DNA of 64,000 bases from Candidatus Aalborgicola lynettensis (GTDB taxonomy: Bacteria; Pseudomonadota; Gammaproteobacteria; Burkholderiales; Burkholderiaceae_C). How positions within the stretch are numbered: position 1 is the first letter of the stretch; each line of letters starts with the position of its first letter. The translations under genes were made by a program, and so were the position numbers. Location: assembly GCA_016719405.1 (NCBI GenBank), contig JADJZE010000019.1, positions 15,302 through 79,301 on the forward strand, in the 5' to 3' direction. The notes under the pieces are model-generated. The model worked only from the letters and a program-made list of their open reading frames with translations, was not told the origin of the DNA and ran no database searches. Positions 11,001 through 18,601 of this stretch are shown piece by piece.

Positions 11001-12197
11001 GTTATAGAACAACCGTTGAAACAGGGCTTGCACGGCATCTTCCGTGGGCGGCTCACCAGGACGCATCATGCGGTAGATGGCCACCCGTGCAGCAAATTCA
11101 TCCACGGTCTCGTCGGTACGCAGGGTTTGGGATATGTAGGCGCCCTGGTCCAGTTCGTTGGTATAGATGCACGGCAGATCCTGAATGCCTGTCAGACGCA
11201 ATTTCTTCAGCAAGGCATCGGTTAACTCTTCATTGGCCTTGGCAACAATCTCACCCGTGTCTTCATCAACCACATTGCGCGCTACGACGCGACCGATAAG
11301 AAAATCTTCGGGCACACTGATGTGCGTGGTGTCGGACTGCTCCAGTTCACGGGTATGGCGGGCTGTAACGCGCTTGTCTTTGGCGACAACCACCTTGCCA
11401 CTCTTGTCGGTAATGTCAAAACGAGCCACTTCACCACGCAGACGTTCTGCAACAAACTCCATCTGCGCACCACTGTCCATCAGGCGGAAGTTATCGTTGA
11501 CGAAGAAGTTGGCCAGAATGGACTCGTTGGTCAAACCGATGGCCTTGAGCAGAATCGTAACGGGCATCTTGCGACGACGGTCAACACGGAAATACAGCAG
11601 ATCTTTGGGGTCGAACTCGAAGTCCAGCCAAGAGCCACGGTAAGGAATAATGCGAGCCGAGAACAACAACTTGCCCGAGCTGTGGGTTTTACCTTTGTCG
11701 TGTTCAAAAAAGACGCCAGGCGACCGGTGCAACTGTGACACGATCACACGCTCGGTGCCGTTGATGATGAACGAACCCTTGCCCGTCATCAACGGAACTT
11801 CACCCATATAAACTTCTTGCTCTTTGACCTCTTTGACTACCTTGTTTTGCGTCGTCGACGACTCACGGTCATAAATGATCAACTGAACTTTGGCCCGCAC
11901 AGCCGAAGCAAATGTCAAACCACGGGTCTGGCACTCACGGACGTCGAATCCCGGCTTGGCCAAGTTGTATTCGAGGTACTTCATTTCGACAAATCCGTTG
12001 TGCGAAACGATCGGGAAAGCCGCTTCAAACGCTGCCTGCAACCCCTCAGATGTTCTCTTTTTGGGAGCTATGTCCGCCTGTAAAAATGCGGTATACGCAT
12101 CTTTTTGCATTTGCAACAGGTAGGGAATTTCAAGCACGCTATCGCGACTACCGAAGTTTTTGCGTATGCGTTTGCGTTCTGTGTATGTGTAAGCCAT
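8085..12197 (-). CDS. rpoB: DNA-directed RNA polymerase subunit beta
   Basis: RpoB forms one pincer of the RNA polymerase core and contains the rifampicin-binding pocket. The start used here is the ATG giving MAYTYTERKRIRKNFG, the usual beginning in this class, preceded by the ribosome-binding sequence GGAGAG. This gives 1370 residues. A start 5 codons upstream is possible but lacks support. The rifampicin cluster reads LSQFMDQTNPLSEITHKRR, the sensitive wild-type form. The segments GDKMAGRHGNKGVVSKI and EGPNIGLINSLA are also present. It lies between rplL and rpoC. Confidence 0.98.
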   Translation of the reverse strand: MAYTYTERKRIRKNFGSRDSVLEIPYLLQMQKDAYTAFLQADIAPKKRTSEGLQAAFEAAFPIVSHNGFVEMKYLEYNLAKPGFDVRECQTRGLTFASAVRAKVQLIIYDRESSTTQNKVVKEVKEQEVYMGEVPLMTGKGSFIINGTERVIVSQLHRSPGVFFEHDKGKTHSSGKLLFSARIIPYRGSWLDFEFDPKDLLYFRVDRRRKMPVTILLKAIGLTNESILANFFVNDNFRLMDSGAQMEFVAERLRGEVARFDITDKSGKVVVAKDKRVTARHTRELEQSDTTHISVPEDFLIGRVVARNVVDEDTGEIVAKANEELTDALLKKLRLTGIQDLPCIYTNELDQGAYISQTLRTDETVDEFAARVAIYRMMRPGEPPTEDAVQALFQRLFYNPDTYDLSRVGRMKFNAKMGRSESTGPKVLTNEDILAVVKILVDLRNGRGDVDDIDHLGNRRVRCVGELAENQYRTGLARIEKAVKERLGQAEQEPLMPHDLINSKPISAALKEFFGASQLSQFMDQTNPLSEITHKRRVSALGPGGLTRERAGFEVRDVHVTHYGRVCPIETPEGPNIGLINSLALYARLNEYGFIETPYRRVVDAKITNEIDYLSAIEEGKYVIAQANAALDKDGKLTGDLVSAREKGESILVGAERVQYMDVSPAQIVSVAASLVPFLEHDDANRALMGANMSRQAVPILRPEKPFVGTGIERVAAVDSGTVVTATRGGVVDYVDATRIVIRVNDAEAQAGEVGVDIYNLIKYQRSNQNTNIHQRPIVKKGDRLAKGDVIADGASTDLGELALGQNMLVAFMPWNGYNFEDSILISERVVAEDRYTSIHIEELVVMARDTKLGSEEITRDIPNLSEQQLNRLDESGIIYVGAEVQPGDTLVGKVTPKGETTLTPEEKLLRAIFGEKASDVKDTSLRVDQGSQGTVIDVQVFTREGIPRDRRAQQIIDDELKRFRLDLNDQIRIVEADAFDRIEKLLVGKVANGGPQKLAKGTKIDKAYLASVERFHWFDIRPAEDEVASQLESIKNSLEQTRHSFDLAFEEKRKKLTQGDELPAGVLKMVKVYIAVKRRLQPGDKMAGRHGNKGVVSKIVPVEDMPYMADGTPCDIALNPLGVPSRMNVGQVLEVHLGWAAKGIGQRIGDMLQAEAKVAEVRGFMEKIYNGSGRKEELANLRDGEVFEMAANLAGGATFATPVFDGATEQEIRGMLELAYPDDIVKAKGLTTARTQAHLFDGRTGEQFERPTTVGYMHFLKLHHLVDDKMHARSTGPYSLVTQQPLGGKAQFGGQRFGEMEVWALEAYGAAYTLQEMLTVKSDDVQGRTKVYESIVKGEHSIEAGMPESFNVLVKEIRSLGIDIELERS

Positions 12198-12343
12198 TAG
12201 CTCTCCGGGCAAAGACTAAAGGAACCTGGGGGTCCTAGGCGACTGAGTTATTCTTGGCGATTGGCCACTACCAATCACTGGCGGACGGCTGCGCATTGCA
12301 CGCAACCCGTACCAAGGCATCTTCTGCAGTCGGGGTCAGAAGA

Positions 12344-12376
12344 CACTCAAAAGTGGCAATTCATCACTTTTGAGTG
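12344..12376 (-). promoter_or_regulatory. Perfect 12-base hairpin in the rplL-rpoB gap
   Basis: CACTCAAAAGTG at 12344-12355 pairs perfectly with CACTTTTGAGTG at 12365-12376 across a 9-base loop. No T run follows, so it is not a terminator. In E. coli the same intergenic region holds an RNase III processing hairpin that separates ribosomal protein and polymerase messages, and this could be its counterpart. That role is inference. Confidence 0.6.
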
Positions 12377-12407
12377 TGCACTAACTGCACATTTCACAAG
12401 CAGCAAA

Positions 12408-12437
12408 GGCTGGGAGCCCTTTTAAAGCATCCCAGCC
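12408..12437 (-). terminator. Attenuator-like hairpin after rplL
   Basis: GGCTGGGA and TCCCAGCC (12408-12415 with 12430-12437) form an 8-base stem just after the rplL stop, followed on the minus strand by only a weak T-rich stretch (TTTGCTGC). A leaky terminator here would lower rpoBC expression relative to L7/L12, as known for the E. coli rplL-rpoB attenuator. The partial-termination role is inferred. Confidence 0.6.
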
Positions 12438-12453
12438 CAAGCGCGAAGATCGA

Positions 12454-12828
12454 TTACTTCAACTCAGCCTTAGCACCGGCTTCGACCAATTTCTTCAAAG
12501 CAGCCTCAGCATCAGCCTTGGAGATGCCTTCCTTGACGTTCTTGGGTGCACCGTCAACCAGATCCTTGGCTTCTTTCAAGCCCAGGCCAGTGATTTCACG
12601 CACGGCCTTGATTACGGATACCTTCTGGGCACCAGCGTCAGTCAACACCACGTTGAACTCTGTCTTCTCTTCGACAGCAGCAGCAGCACCGCCGCCACCA
12701 GCGGCAGGTGCCGACATAGCAGCTGCGCTTACCCCGAATTTCTCTTCGATGGCTTTCACCAAGTCGTTGAGTTCCATGACCGTCATGCTATCCAGCGCGG
12801 TCAAAAATGCGTCTTTATCGAATGCCAT
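12454..12828 (-). CDS. rplL: 50S ribosomal protein L7/L12
   Basis: This is the acidic stalk protein that recruits translation factors to the ribosome. The 124 residues show the N-terminal dimerisation domain (MAFDKDAFLTALDSMTVMEL), an alanine- and glycine-rich hinge near residues 38-52, and the C-terminal factor-binding domain with GLGLKEAKDLVDGAPK. It lies directly after rplJ, its partner in the stalk. Length and sequence are typical. Confidence 0.98.
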   Translation of the reverse strand: MAFDKDAFLTALDSMTVMELNDLVKAIEEKFGVSAAAMSAPAAGGGGAAAAVEEKTEFNVVLTDAGAQKVSVIKAVREITGLGLKEAKDLVDGAPKNVKEGISKADAEAALKKLVEAGAKAELK

Positions 12829-12851
12829 TTTTATTTCCTACAGTTAGTTGA

Positions 12852-12887
12852 GGACAGAGCTTCGCTGCGCTCCGGACTGTCCCGCAA
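12852..12887. repeat. Dispersed GGACAG...CTGTCCCGCAA repeat, copy in the rplJ-rplL gap
   Basis: GGACAGAGC is followed after about 15 bases by CTGTCCCGCAA, with GGACAG and CTGTCC inverted. The centre (TTCGCTGCGCTCCG) differs from the other copies. It occupies most of the 92-base gap between rplJ and rplL and could form a hairpin in the transcript. Confidence 0.6.
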
Positions 12888-12920
12888 TGTTTCACGTTTG
12901 TTACTACAGGCCGCGGGCAA

Positions 12921-13451
12921 TTACGCCGCAACTGCCTCAGCGGGTGCAGCTTCTTCTGCCGCACCTGCGCCCCGTTGTTCCGCCAGTGCGGCCAGCACAC
13001 GGGCTGTACGCGAAATGGGGGATTGCATCAAGCCCAGCAACTGCGCCAACAACACTTCTTTGGAAGGGATGCTTGCGAGCTGTTTCACGCCGTTCACGTC
13101 CAGCGCTTTTCCGCCATACGCACCAGCCCGGATGACCAACTTGTCGTTGGTCTTCGCGAACTCTGCCACCACTTTTGCGGCGGCCACTGCGTCTTGAGAA
13201 AAGCCATAGATCAAAGGGCCAGTCATCTGGTCGGCGACGACTTCAAATGTGCTACCTGCAACAGCACGGCGAGCCAGGGTGTTTTTCAACACACTCAGCG
13301 TCACTCCGTTGCTGCGCGCGGCAATGCGCAATTTAGTCATGTCGGCGACCGTGATGCCACGGTACTCCGCGATCACGAGCGTTTGAGCTTTAGCGGCGAG
13401 GCTGGTCACATCACTGATGACCGCTTCCTTCTCACTGCGATTAAGACTCAA
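12921..13451 (-). CDS. rplJ: 50S ribosomal protein L10
   Basis: L10 anchors the L7/L12 stalk to 23S rRNA and, bound to L12, represses its own operon by binding the leader. The 176 residues begin MSLNRSEKEAVISDVTSLA and include the conserved KNTLARRAV segment and the helical C-terminus that carries L12 dimers, ending in an alanine-rich tail. It follows rplA after a 269-base leader and precedes rplL. Confidence 0.97.
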   Translation of the reverse strand: MSLNRSEKEAVISDVTSLAAKAQTLVIAEYRGITVADMTKLRIAARSNGVTLSVLKNTLARRAVAGSTFEVVADQMTGPLIYGFSQDAVAAAKVVAEFAKTNDKLVIRAGAYGGKALDVNGVKQLASIPSKEVLLAQLLGLMQSPISRTARVLAALAEQRGAGAAEEAAPAEAVAA

Positions 13452-13720
13452 GGTCTACTCCTTTAAATGCGCTTGGCGGCATTTGCCACCTTACGCGCCA
13501 CATTGCAGCGACCAACTGTTTACGAAACTTTCATTTCATCTGCAGCGGGATCGCCATCTGCGTTGGCTGGACACCGTGTGAACAGTGTGCCGGTTTAAGT
13601 ACCTGTCTACATTGCTGAGACTGGCACACCAACGGTCTCGGATGGCCTGCGTCGGTCTTTCAACCGCTTACAGCCCACCACATCGAAGCCACCTTTTGGG
13701 GCAGCTTCAAATTTTTGCGA
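13452..13720 (-). promoter_or_regulatory. Probable L10 leader region between rplA and rplJ
   Basis: This 269-base stretch without an ORF separates rplA from rplJ. In proteobacteria this position holds the structured L10 leader, to which the L10-L12 complex binds to repress rplJL translation, and often the rplJ promoter. I did not fold it. The assignment rests on position and length, and a covariance search with the L10_leader model would settle it. Confidence 0.55.
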
Positions 13721-14416
13721 TTAAGCCGAGATGGACTGGAGATCCACGCGGACACCCACACCCATCGTCGAAGAAACCGCCACCTTGCGCAAATACAAAC
13801 CCTTGCTTGAAGCGGGCTTGGCTTTGACCAGCGCATCCACTAAAGCGGCCAAGTTACCCTGCAACTGGGCGGACTCGAATGAACGACGGCCAATGGTCGA
13901 ATGAACGATACCGGCTTTGTCAACACGGAACTGGACCTGGCCAGCCTTGGCGTTCTTCACCGCAGTAGCAACATCAGGGGTCACGGTGCCAACCTTGGGG
14001 TTGGGCATCAAACCACGAGGTCCCAAAATTTGACCCAATGTACCCACAATACGCATGGCATCAGGGGCAGCAATCACGATATCAAAAGGCATGTCACCGG
14101 CCTTAACCATAGCGGCCAAGTCGTCCATTCCAACGATATCAGCACCGGCAGCTTTGGCCTCTTCAGCTTTGGCACCCTGTGCAAACACCGCCACGCGCTT
14201 GGTCTTACCGGTTCCGTTTGGCAAAACTACAGCACCACGCACCACTTGATCCGACTTCTTGGCATCAATACCCAGTTGCACAGCCACGTCAATCGACTCG
14301 TCGAACTTGGCATTGGCAAACTCTTTCACCAGACCGAGCGCATCATTCAAACCATAAAGTTTGTTGTTATCAATCTTGCCCTGTTGGGTCTTTTGTTTTT
14401 TAGTGAGTTTGGACAT
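13721..14416 (-). CDS. rplA: 50S ribosomal protein L1
   Basis: L1 forms the mobile stalk next to the ribosomal E site and, in E. coli, represses the rplKA message. The 231 residues start MSKLTKKQKTQQGKIDN and include the conserved MPNPKVGTVTPDV segment and a normal C-terminus (AVSSTMGVGVRVDLQSI). Its start codon directly abuts the rplK stop, so the two are translated together. Confidence 0.98.
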   Translation of the reverse strand: MSKLTKKQKTQQGKIDNNKLYGLNDALGLVKEFANAKFDESIDVAVQLGIDAKKSDQVVRGAVVLPNGTGKTKRVAVFAQGAKAEEAKAAGADIVGMDDLAAMVKAGDMPFDIVIAAPDAMRIVGTLGQILGPRGLMPNPKVGTVTPDVATAVKNAKAGQVQFRVDKAGIVHSTIGRRSFESAQLQGNLAALVDALVKAKPASSKGLYLRKVAVSSTMGVGVRVDLQSISA

Positions 14417-14848
14417 TTACAGGCCCTCCACATTCACACCCATGGATCGGGCAGTGCCAGCGATGGTACGAACGGCACCGTCCAGATCGGCAGCGTTCAT
14501 GTCTTTCATCTTGGTCTTGGCAATTTCTTCCAGTTGCGCGCGCGTAATCACGCCAACCTTGTCCATGTGCGGACGGGCAGAGCCCTTGTCTAACTTAATG
14601 GCTTTCTTGATCAACACCGTAGCAGGTGGTGTCTTGATGATGAAAGTAAAGCTCTTGTCGGCATACGCAGTAATCACCACAGGCAAAGGCAGCCCTGGTT
14701 CAACACCCTGGGTCTGCGCATTGAATGCCTTGCAGAACTCCATGATATTCAAACCACGTTGACCCAAAGCGGGGCCGATGGGGGGGGAAGGGTTGGCCTT
14801 ACCTGCTGGTACTTGCAGCTTGACAAAACCGACGATTTTTTTCGCCAT
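14417..14848 (-). CDS. rplK: 50S ribosomal protein L11
   Basis: L11 belongs to the GTPase-associated centre and is needed for RelA activation. The ATG giving MAKKIVGFVKLQVPAGKANP is the family start and gives 143 residues. An in-frame start 9 codons upstream has no support. The proline-rich N-terminal loop (PPIGPALGQRGLNIMEF) and the rRNA-binding C-terminal domain are intact. It opens the rplKA pair downstream of nusG. Confidence 0.97.
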   Translation of the reverse strand: MAKKIVGFVKLQVPAGKANPSPPIGPALGQRGLNIMEFCKAFNAQTQGVEPGLPLPVVITAYADKSFTFIIKTPPATVLIKKAIKLDKGSARPHMDKVGVITRAQLEEIAKTKMKDMNAADLDGAVRTIAGTARSMGVNVEGL

Positions 14849-14980
14849 GATTTCTCCTTGCGGGTGATAACGCATTGATCTGCAACATTACAGACCGCAG
14901 CTCCCCGGGGTTAACGACTCTTCAAAAACATTTCGCACCGAATCGGGAAGCGCGAAACCAAGTTAAAACACAACCGGTAT

Positions 14981-15574
14981 CTAAGTTTTCTCAATCTGCG
15001 AAAACTCCAACTCCACAGGGGTCGAACGACCAAAAATAGTTACCGCCACGCGAACCTTGCTCTTCTCATAGTTCACATCCTCTACAGAACCATTGAAGTC
15101 AGCAAAAGGGCCCTCTTTGACGCGGACAAATTCACCCACCACAAATTCAATTTTGTGCCGAGGCTTATCCGTCCCTTCTTGCATCTGATTGACGATTTTC
15201 ATCACCTCAGATTCGGATATAGGTGCGGGGCGATTCTTTGCCCCACCAACAAAACCGGTGACCTTATTGGTGTGCTTGACCAAATGCCATGTATCGTCAT
15301 CCATGACCATCTCAACCAATACATAGCCAGGAAAAAACTTGCGCTCAGTGGTTCTTTTCTGGCCGTTTTTAACCTCAACCACCTCCTCCATAGGAACCAG
15401 AATGCGACCAAATTTATCCTGCATGCCAGAGCGCGTAATACGCTCAAGAATATTGCGTTCTACGGCTTTCTCCATACCAGAATAGGCATGAACGACATAC
15501 CAGCGCAGGTCAGGATTCGAGCCCGGCACAGGCGCGGACATCGAGATCACAGGGGTATCTACAGCATCCGTCAT
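14981..15574 (-). CDS. nusG: Transcription termination/antitermination factor NusG
   Basis: NusG binds RNA polymerase and links it to Rho or to the leading ribosome. The 197 residues contain the NGN domain (LRWYVVHAYSGMEKAVERN, FFPGYVLVEM) and the C-terminal KOW domain (VVGEFVRVKEGPFADFNGSV). The ATG shares its first base with the last base of the secE stop (TAATG), a close coupling. A start 4 codons upstream would overlap secE further and is less likely. Confidence 0.97.
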   Translation of the reverse strand: MTDAVDTPVISMSAPVPGSNPDLRWYVVHAYSGMEKAVERNILERITRSGMQDKFGRILVPMEEVVEVKNGQKRTTERKFFPGYVLVEMVMDDDTWHLVKHTNKVTGFVGGAKNRPAPISESEVMKIVNQMQEGTDKPRHKIEFVVGEFVRVKEGPFADFNGSVEDVNYEKSKVRVAVTIFGRSTPVELEFSQIEKT

Positions 15575-15957
15575 TATTTTTTCCACCCCAGGATCAAGTC
15601 ATATAAAAACCACTCAAGCGTCTTGTCAGTCATCCACAAAAACATGGCCATAATCAACACGAACCCGAACACATAGGCCGTGATTTGGATAGCCTCCTTG
15701 CGAGCCGGCCAAACCACTTTGCGCACCTCACGCCACGCATCATGCCCAAACGCAACCAACTGCTTGCCGTGCTCAGACACAAGAAACACACCGGTCGCCG
15801 CAAGCAAACCCAAAATCAAGGCAAGCCACTGCACCCACTGCCCTTGCTTGGCCAACAAATAATACGCAACCAAGGCAAGAACCACCAACGCAGATGCCGC
15901 TGCAAGCTTCGCCTTATCCGCCCCAGTACTGACTGTTTGAACTTGTGATGTGGCCAT
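15574..15957 (-). CDS. secE: Preprotein translocase subunit SecE
   Basis: SecE stabilises SecY in the inner-membrane translocon. The 127-residue protein has three hydrophobic segments (near residues 18-37, 42-62 and 94-112), as in the longer E. coli type, with the conserved amphipathic motif EVRKVVWPARKEAIQIT before the last one. It is followed by nusG with a one-base overlap. Confidence 0.96.
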   Translation of the reverse strand: MATSQVQTVSTGADKAKLAAASALVVLALVAYYLLAKQGQWVQWLALILGLLAATGVFLVSEHGKQLVAFGHDAWREVRKVVWPARKEAIQITAYVFGFVLIMAMFLWMTDKTLEWFLYDLILGWKK

Positions 15958-16012
15958 ATTGAGGTTTTCGTGGTGTATTTCGATGTAATTTCTGGCAACC
16001 CAAGAAGGCGAA

Positions 16013-16034
16013 GCCCGCTAGAACCCTAGCAGGC
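16013..16034 (-). terminator. Hairpin downstream of tRNA-Trp, possible weak terminator
   Basis: GCCTGCTAG and CTAGCGGGC (minus strand) form a near-perfect stem with a 4-base loop, followed by a weak T-containing stretch (TTCGCCTTCTT). It lies between tRNA-Trp and secE and could reduce read-through from the tuf operon or aid 3' processing of the tRNA. Confidence 0.5.
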
Positions 16035-16063
16035 TTAAAATCCACCTCGTCACATCACCATGG

Positions 16064-16139
16064 TGGCAGGGGCAGTAGGAATCGAACCTACAACCTTCGG
16101 TTTTGGAGACCGACGCTCTGCCAATTGAGCTATACCCCT
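16064..16139 (-). tRNA. tRNA-Trp (anticodon CCA)
   Basis: This 76-base cloverleaf has a 7-base acceptor stem (AGGGGTA with TGCCCCT), the D-arm AGCTCAATTGGCAGAGC, an anticodon loop CTCCAAA giving CCA, a T-loop GGTTCGATTCC, and an encoded CCA end. It lies between tuf and secE, a known arrangement in betaproteobacteria. Confidence 0.97.
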
Positions 16140-16147
16140 ATAAATCC

Positions 16148-17338
16148 TTAAGCGATGATTTTGGCAACCACACCCGCACCCACGGTACGACCGCCTTCGC
16201 GGATCGCGAAGCGCAGACCTTCTTCCATGGCGATCGGGTTGATCAGCTTCACCGTGATCGACACGTTGTCACCCGGCATCACCATCTCTTTGCCTTCGGG
16301 CAACTCGATCGCTCCGGTCACATCCGTGGTACGGAAGTAGAACTGGGGACGGTAGTTGTTGAAGAAAGGCGTGTGACGGCCACCTTCATCTTTGGACAAA
16401 ACGTAGATTTCGCCTGTGAAGTGGGTGTGGGGCTTGATGGAGCCGGGCTTGCACAGCACTTGGCCGCGCTGCACGTCTTCACGCTTGGTGCCGCGCAACA
16501 GGATACCGACGTTGTCGCCAGCTTGACCTTGGTCCAGCAACTTGCGGAACATTTCCACACCGGTACAGGTGGTTTTTTGGGTGTCTGCAATACCGACGAT
16601 TTCGATTTCTTCGCCGACCTTGATGATTCCGCGCTCCACACGGCCGGTCACCACGGTACCGCGACCAGAGATGGAGAACACGTCTTCCACGGGCATCAGG
16701 AACGCACCGTCAACAGCACGTTCTGGCAGAGGGATATACGTGTCCAATGCATCGGCCAGTTTCATGATGGCTTCTTCACCCAAAGCACCCTTGTCGCCTT
16801 CCATGGCGAGCTTGGCAGAGCCGTGGATGATGGGGGTCTTGTCGCCTGGGAAGTCATACTTGTCGAGGAGTTCGCGCACTTCCATTTCGACCAGTTCCAA
16901 CAACTCAGCATCGTCAACCATGTCGCACTTGTTCAGAAACACGATGATGTAAGGAACACCCACCTGGCGAGCCAAGAGGATGTGCTCGCGGGTCTGGGGC
17001 ATAGGGCCGTCAGCGGCAGAGCAAACCAGAATAGCGCCGTCCATTTGAGCTGCGCCGGTGATCATGTTCTTCACATAGTCGGCGTGTCCAGGGCAATCCA
17101 CGTGGGCGTAGTGGCGGTTGGCGGTTTCGTATTCAACGTGGGCGGTGTTGATGGTAATGCCGCGTGCTTTTTCTTCAGGTGCAGCGTCGATCTGGTCGTA
17201 GGCTTTAGCCTGACCGCCGAATTTTTGCGCCAACACCGTGGTGATGGCCGCTGTCAGCGTGGTCTTGCCATGGTCAACGTGACCGATGGTGCCCACATTG
17301 ACGTGGGGCTTGGTACGCGTGAATTTTTCTTTTCCCAT
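16148..17338 (-). CDS. tuf: Elongation factor Tu
   Basis: EF-Tu is the GTPase that delivers aminoacyl-tRNA to the ribosome. The 396 residues carry the P-loop GHVDHGKTT, the switch segment ARGITINTAHVEYE, DCPGHADYVKNM and NKCDMVDD, with a normal C-terminus. It lies between tRNA-Thr and tRNA-Trp in a polycistronic tRNA-tuf unit. A second tuf near the str operon is usual in this class but is not in the window. Confidence 0.98.
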   Translation of the reverse strand: MGKEKFTRTKPHVNVGTIGHVDHGKTTLTAAITTVLAQKFGGQAKAYDQIDAAPEEKARGITINTAHVEYETANRHYAHVDCPGHADYVKNMITGAAQMDGAILVCSAADGPMPQTREHILLARQVGVPYIIVFLNKCDMVDDAELLELVEMEVRELLDKYDFPGDKTPIIHGSAKLAMEGDKGALGEEAIMKLADALDTYIPLPERAVDGAFLMPVEDVFSISGRGTVVTGRVERGIIKVGEEIEIVGIADTQKTTCTGVEMFRKLLDQGQAGDNVGILLRGTKREDVQRGQVLCKPGSIKPHTHFTGEIYVLSKDEGGRHTPFFNNYRPQFYFRTTDVTGAIELPEGKEMVMPGDNVSITVKLINPIAMEEGLRFAIREGGRTVGAGVVAKIIA

Positions 17339-17420
17339 TTTTCAGACTCCGAAAAGCAATGAGGTCAAACCAACAAAAACACCATGCACGCGCCCAAAAC
17401 AAAGACAGCAATGCAAAAAC

Positions 17421-17495
<75 letters not shown>

Positions 17496-17532
17496 AAAAT
17501 CTTTCACAATAAAACCAACAATAAATCAACTA

Positions 17533-17606
17533 TGGAGCGGGGTAGGAGAATCGAACTCCTCGCTTTAGCTTGGAAGGCTAAGGTATTACCACTATACGAA
17601 CCCCGC
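17533..17606 (-). tRNA. tRNA-Gly (anticodon TCC)
   Basis: This 74-base cloverleaf starts GCGGGGTTCGTATAGTGG, with anticodon stem TTAGC/GCTAA enclosing CTTCCAA (anticodon TCC), T-loop AGTTCGATTCT and an encoded CCA. Confidence 0.97.
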
Positions 17607-17639
17607 ATAGATTCGCCTTACCGACAATCGACTTATCAC

Positions 17640-17725
17640 TGGTGGAGAGGGCTGGATTCGAACCAGCGTACTCGTAAGAGGGCAGATTTACAGTCTGCTG
17701 CCATTAACCACTCGGCCACCTCTCC
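17640..17725 (-). tRNA. tRNA-Tyr (anticodon GTA)
   Basis: This 86-base class II tRNA starts GGAGAGGTGGCCGAGTGG, has anticodon stem GCAGA/TCTGC enclosing CTGTAAA (anticodon GTA), a long variable arm (CCTCTTACGAGTACG), and an encoded CCA. It is the first gene of the tRNA-tuf transcript. Confidence 0.97.
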
Positions 17726-17732
17726 AAGGTGA

Positions 17733-17768
17733 ACCCCGAATTATGCCACGAAGTATTAGCCTTGTCAT
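17733..17768 (-). promoter_or_regulatory. Sigma-70-type promoter of the tRNA-tuf operon
   Basis: On the minus strand the -35 box ATGACA (17768-17763) is separated by exactly 17 bases from the -10 box CATAAT (17745-17740). A GC-rich discriminator (TCGGGG) follows, as in promoters of stable RNA genes under stringent control. The start site would fall near 17733, a few bases before tRNA-Tyr. Confidence 0.75.
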
Positions 17769-17811
17769 GACAGTGTCGAAGATTTTTTCTTTCTCGCCAC
17801 GCAGTCCAGAT

Positions 17812-18588
17812 TCACCGCACCAGTGCGCCGTTTAGTGCATGCCGTTCCTTCCATGCCCGCGCCTGCGAAAAATGACCACAACCGATGAAAGGCACGGGCG
17901 GACGCAATGCAGACAGCGGTGATGGATGGTTGGCAGTCAGCACCAGATGCCGCCCGGCGTCGATCAAGGTCCGTTTGCTCTGCGCATGCGCGCCCCACAA
18001 CATAAACACTTTCGGTACGACGTCTTGCGACACGTGGCGAATCACGGCATCGGTCAACACCTCCCAGCCTTTGCCCGCATGGCTGGCGGGCAGCCCTTCC
18101 TCCACCGTCAGGCAGGTATTGAGCAACAAAACACCCTGCTCTGCCCAGCGCACCAGACTCCCCCCCGGTTGCGGATGGGTTGGAAACGGCGTACCCAAAT
18201 CGCGCTGCAGTTCCTTGAAAATGTTGCGCAGCGACGGCGGCAAGGCCACACCCGGTGCCACTGAAAAAGCCAAGCCCTCGGCCTGCCCTCTGCCGTGGTA
18301 AGGGTCTTGCCCCAAGATCACCACACGCACCGATTGCGGCGGCGTGAGTTGCAAAGCCCGCAAAGGCTGGGGTGGGAAAATCGTGGCCCCTGCGGCCAAG
18401 CGTTGCCGCAAAAAATCGAGCAACGACTGCCCGTTTGCCGACTGAAAAAAAGCATCCACCACGGGTTGCCAAGCCAACGCAACCGGCCAATCCACCGGAT
18501 TGGCTGCGGTTAACTGCCCGCTCTCTACCGGCACGGGCTCACCCACTGCGCCTTCAGACAAAACCTGCGTGTCGATTGGGCGCACCAT
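17812..18588 (-). CDS. ung: Uracil-DNA glycosylase
   Basis: Ung removes uracil from DNA in base excision repair. The catalytic motif GQDPYHGRGQAEG, LLLNTCLTVEEG and the uracil-binding HPSPLSALR loop are present. I chose the ATG at 18588 (MVRPIDTQVLSEG, 258 residues), which follows an AGGGG box and the trpC stop. A start 41 codons upstream would run deep into trpC and adds non-conserved residues. Its position directly after trpC suggests read-through from the trp operon. Confidence 0.96.
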   Translation of the reverse strand: MVRPIDTQVLSEGAVGEPVPVESGQLTAANPVDWPVALAWQPVVDAFFQSANGQSLLDFLRQRLAAGATIFPPQPLRALQLTPPQSVRVVILGQDPYHGRGQAEGLAFSVAPGVALPPSLRNIFKELQRDLGTPFPTHPQPGGSLVRWAEQGVLLLNTCLTVEEGLPASHAGKGWEVLTDAVIRHVSQDVVPKVFMLWGAHAQSKRTLIDAGRHLVLTANHPSPLSALRPPVPFIGCGHFSQARAWKERHALNGALVR

Positions 18589-18601
18589 AAAAACCAACCC
18601 C

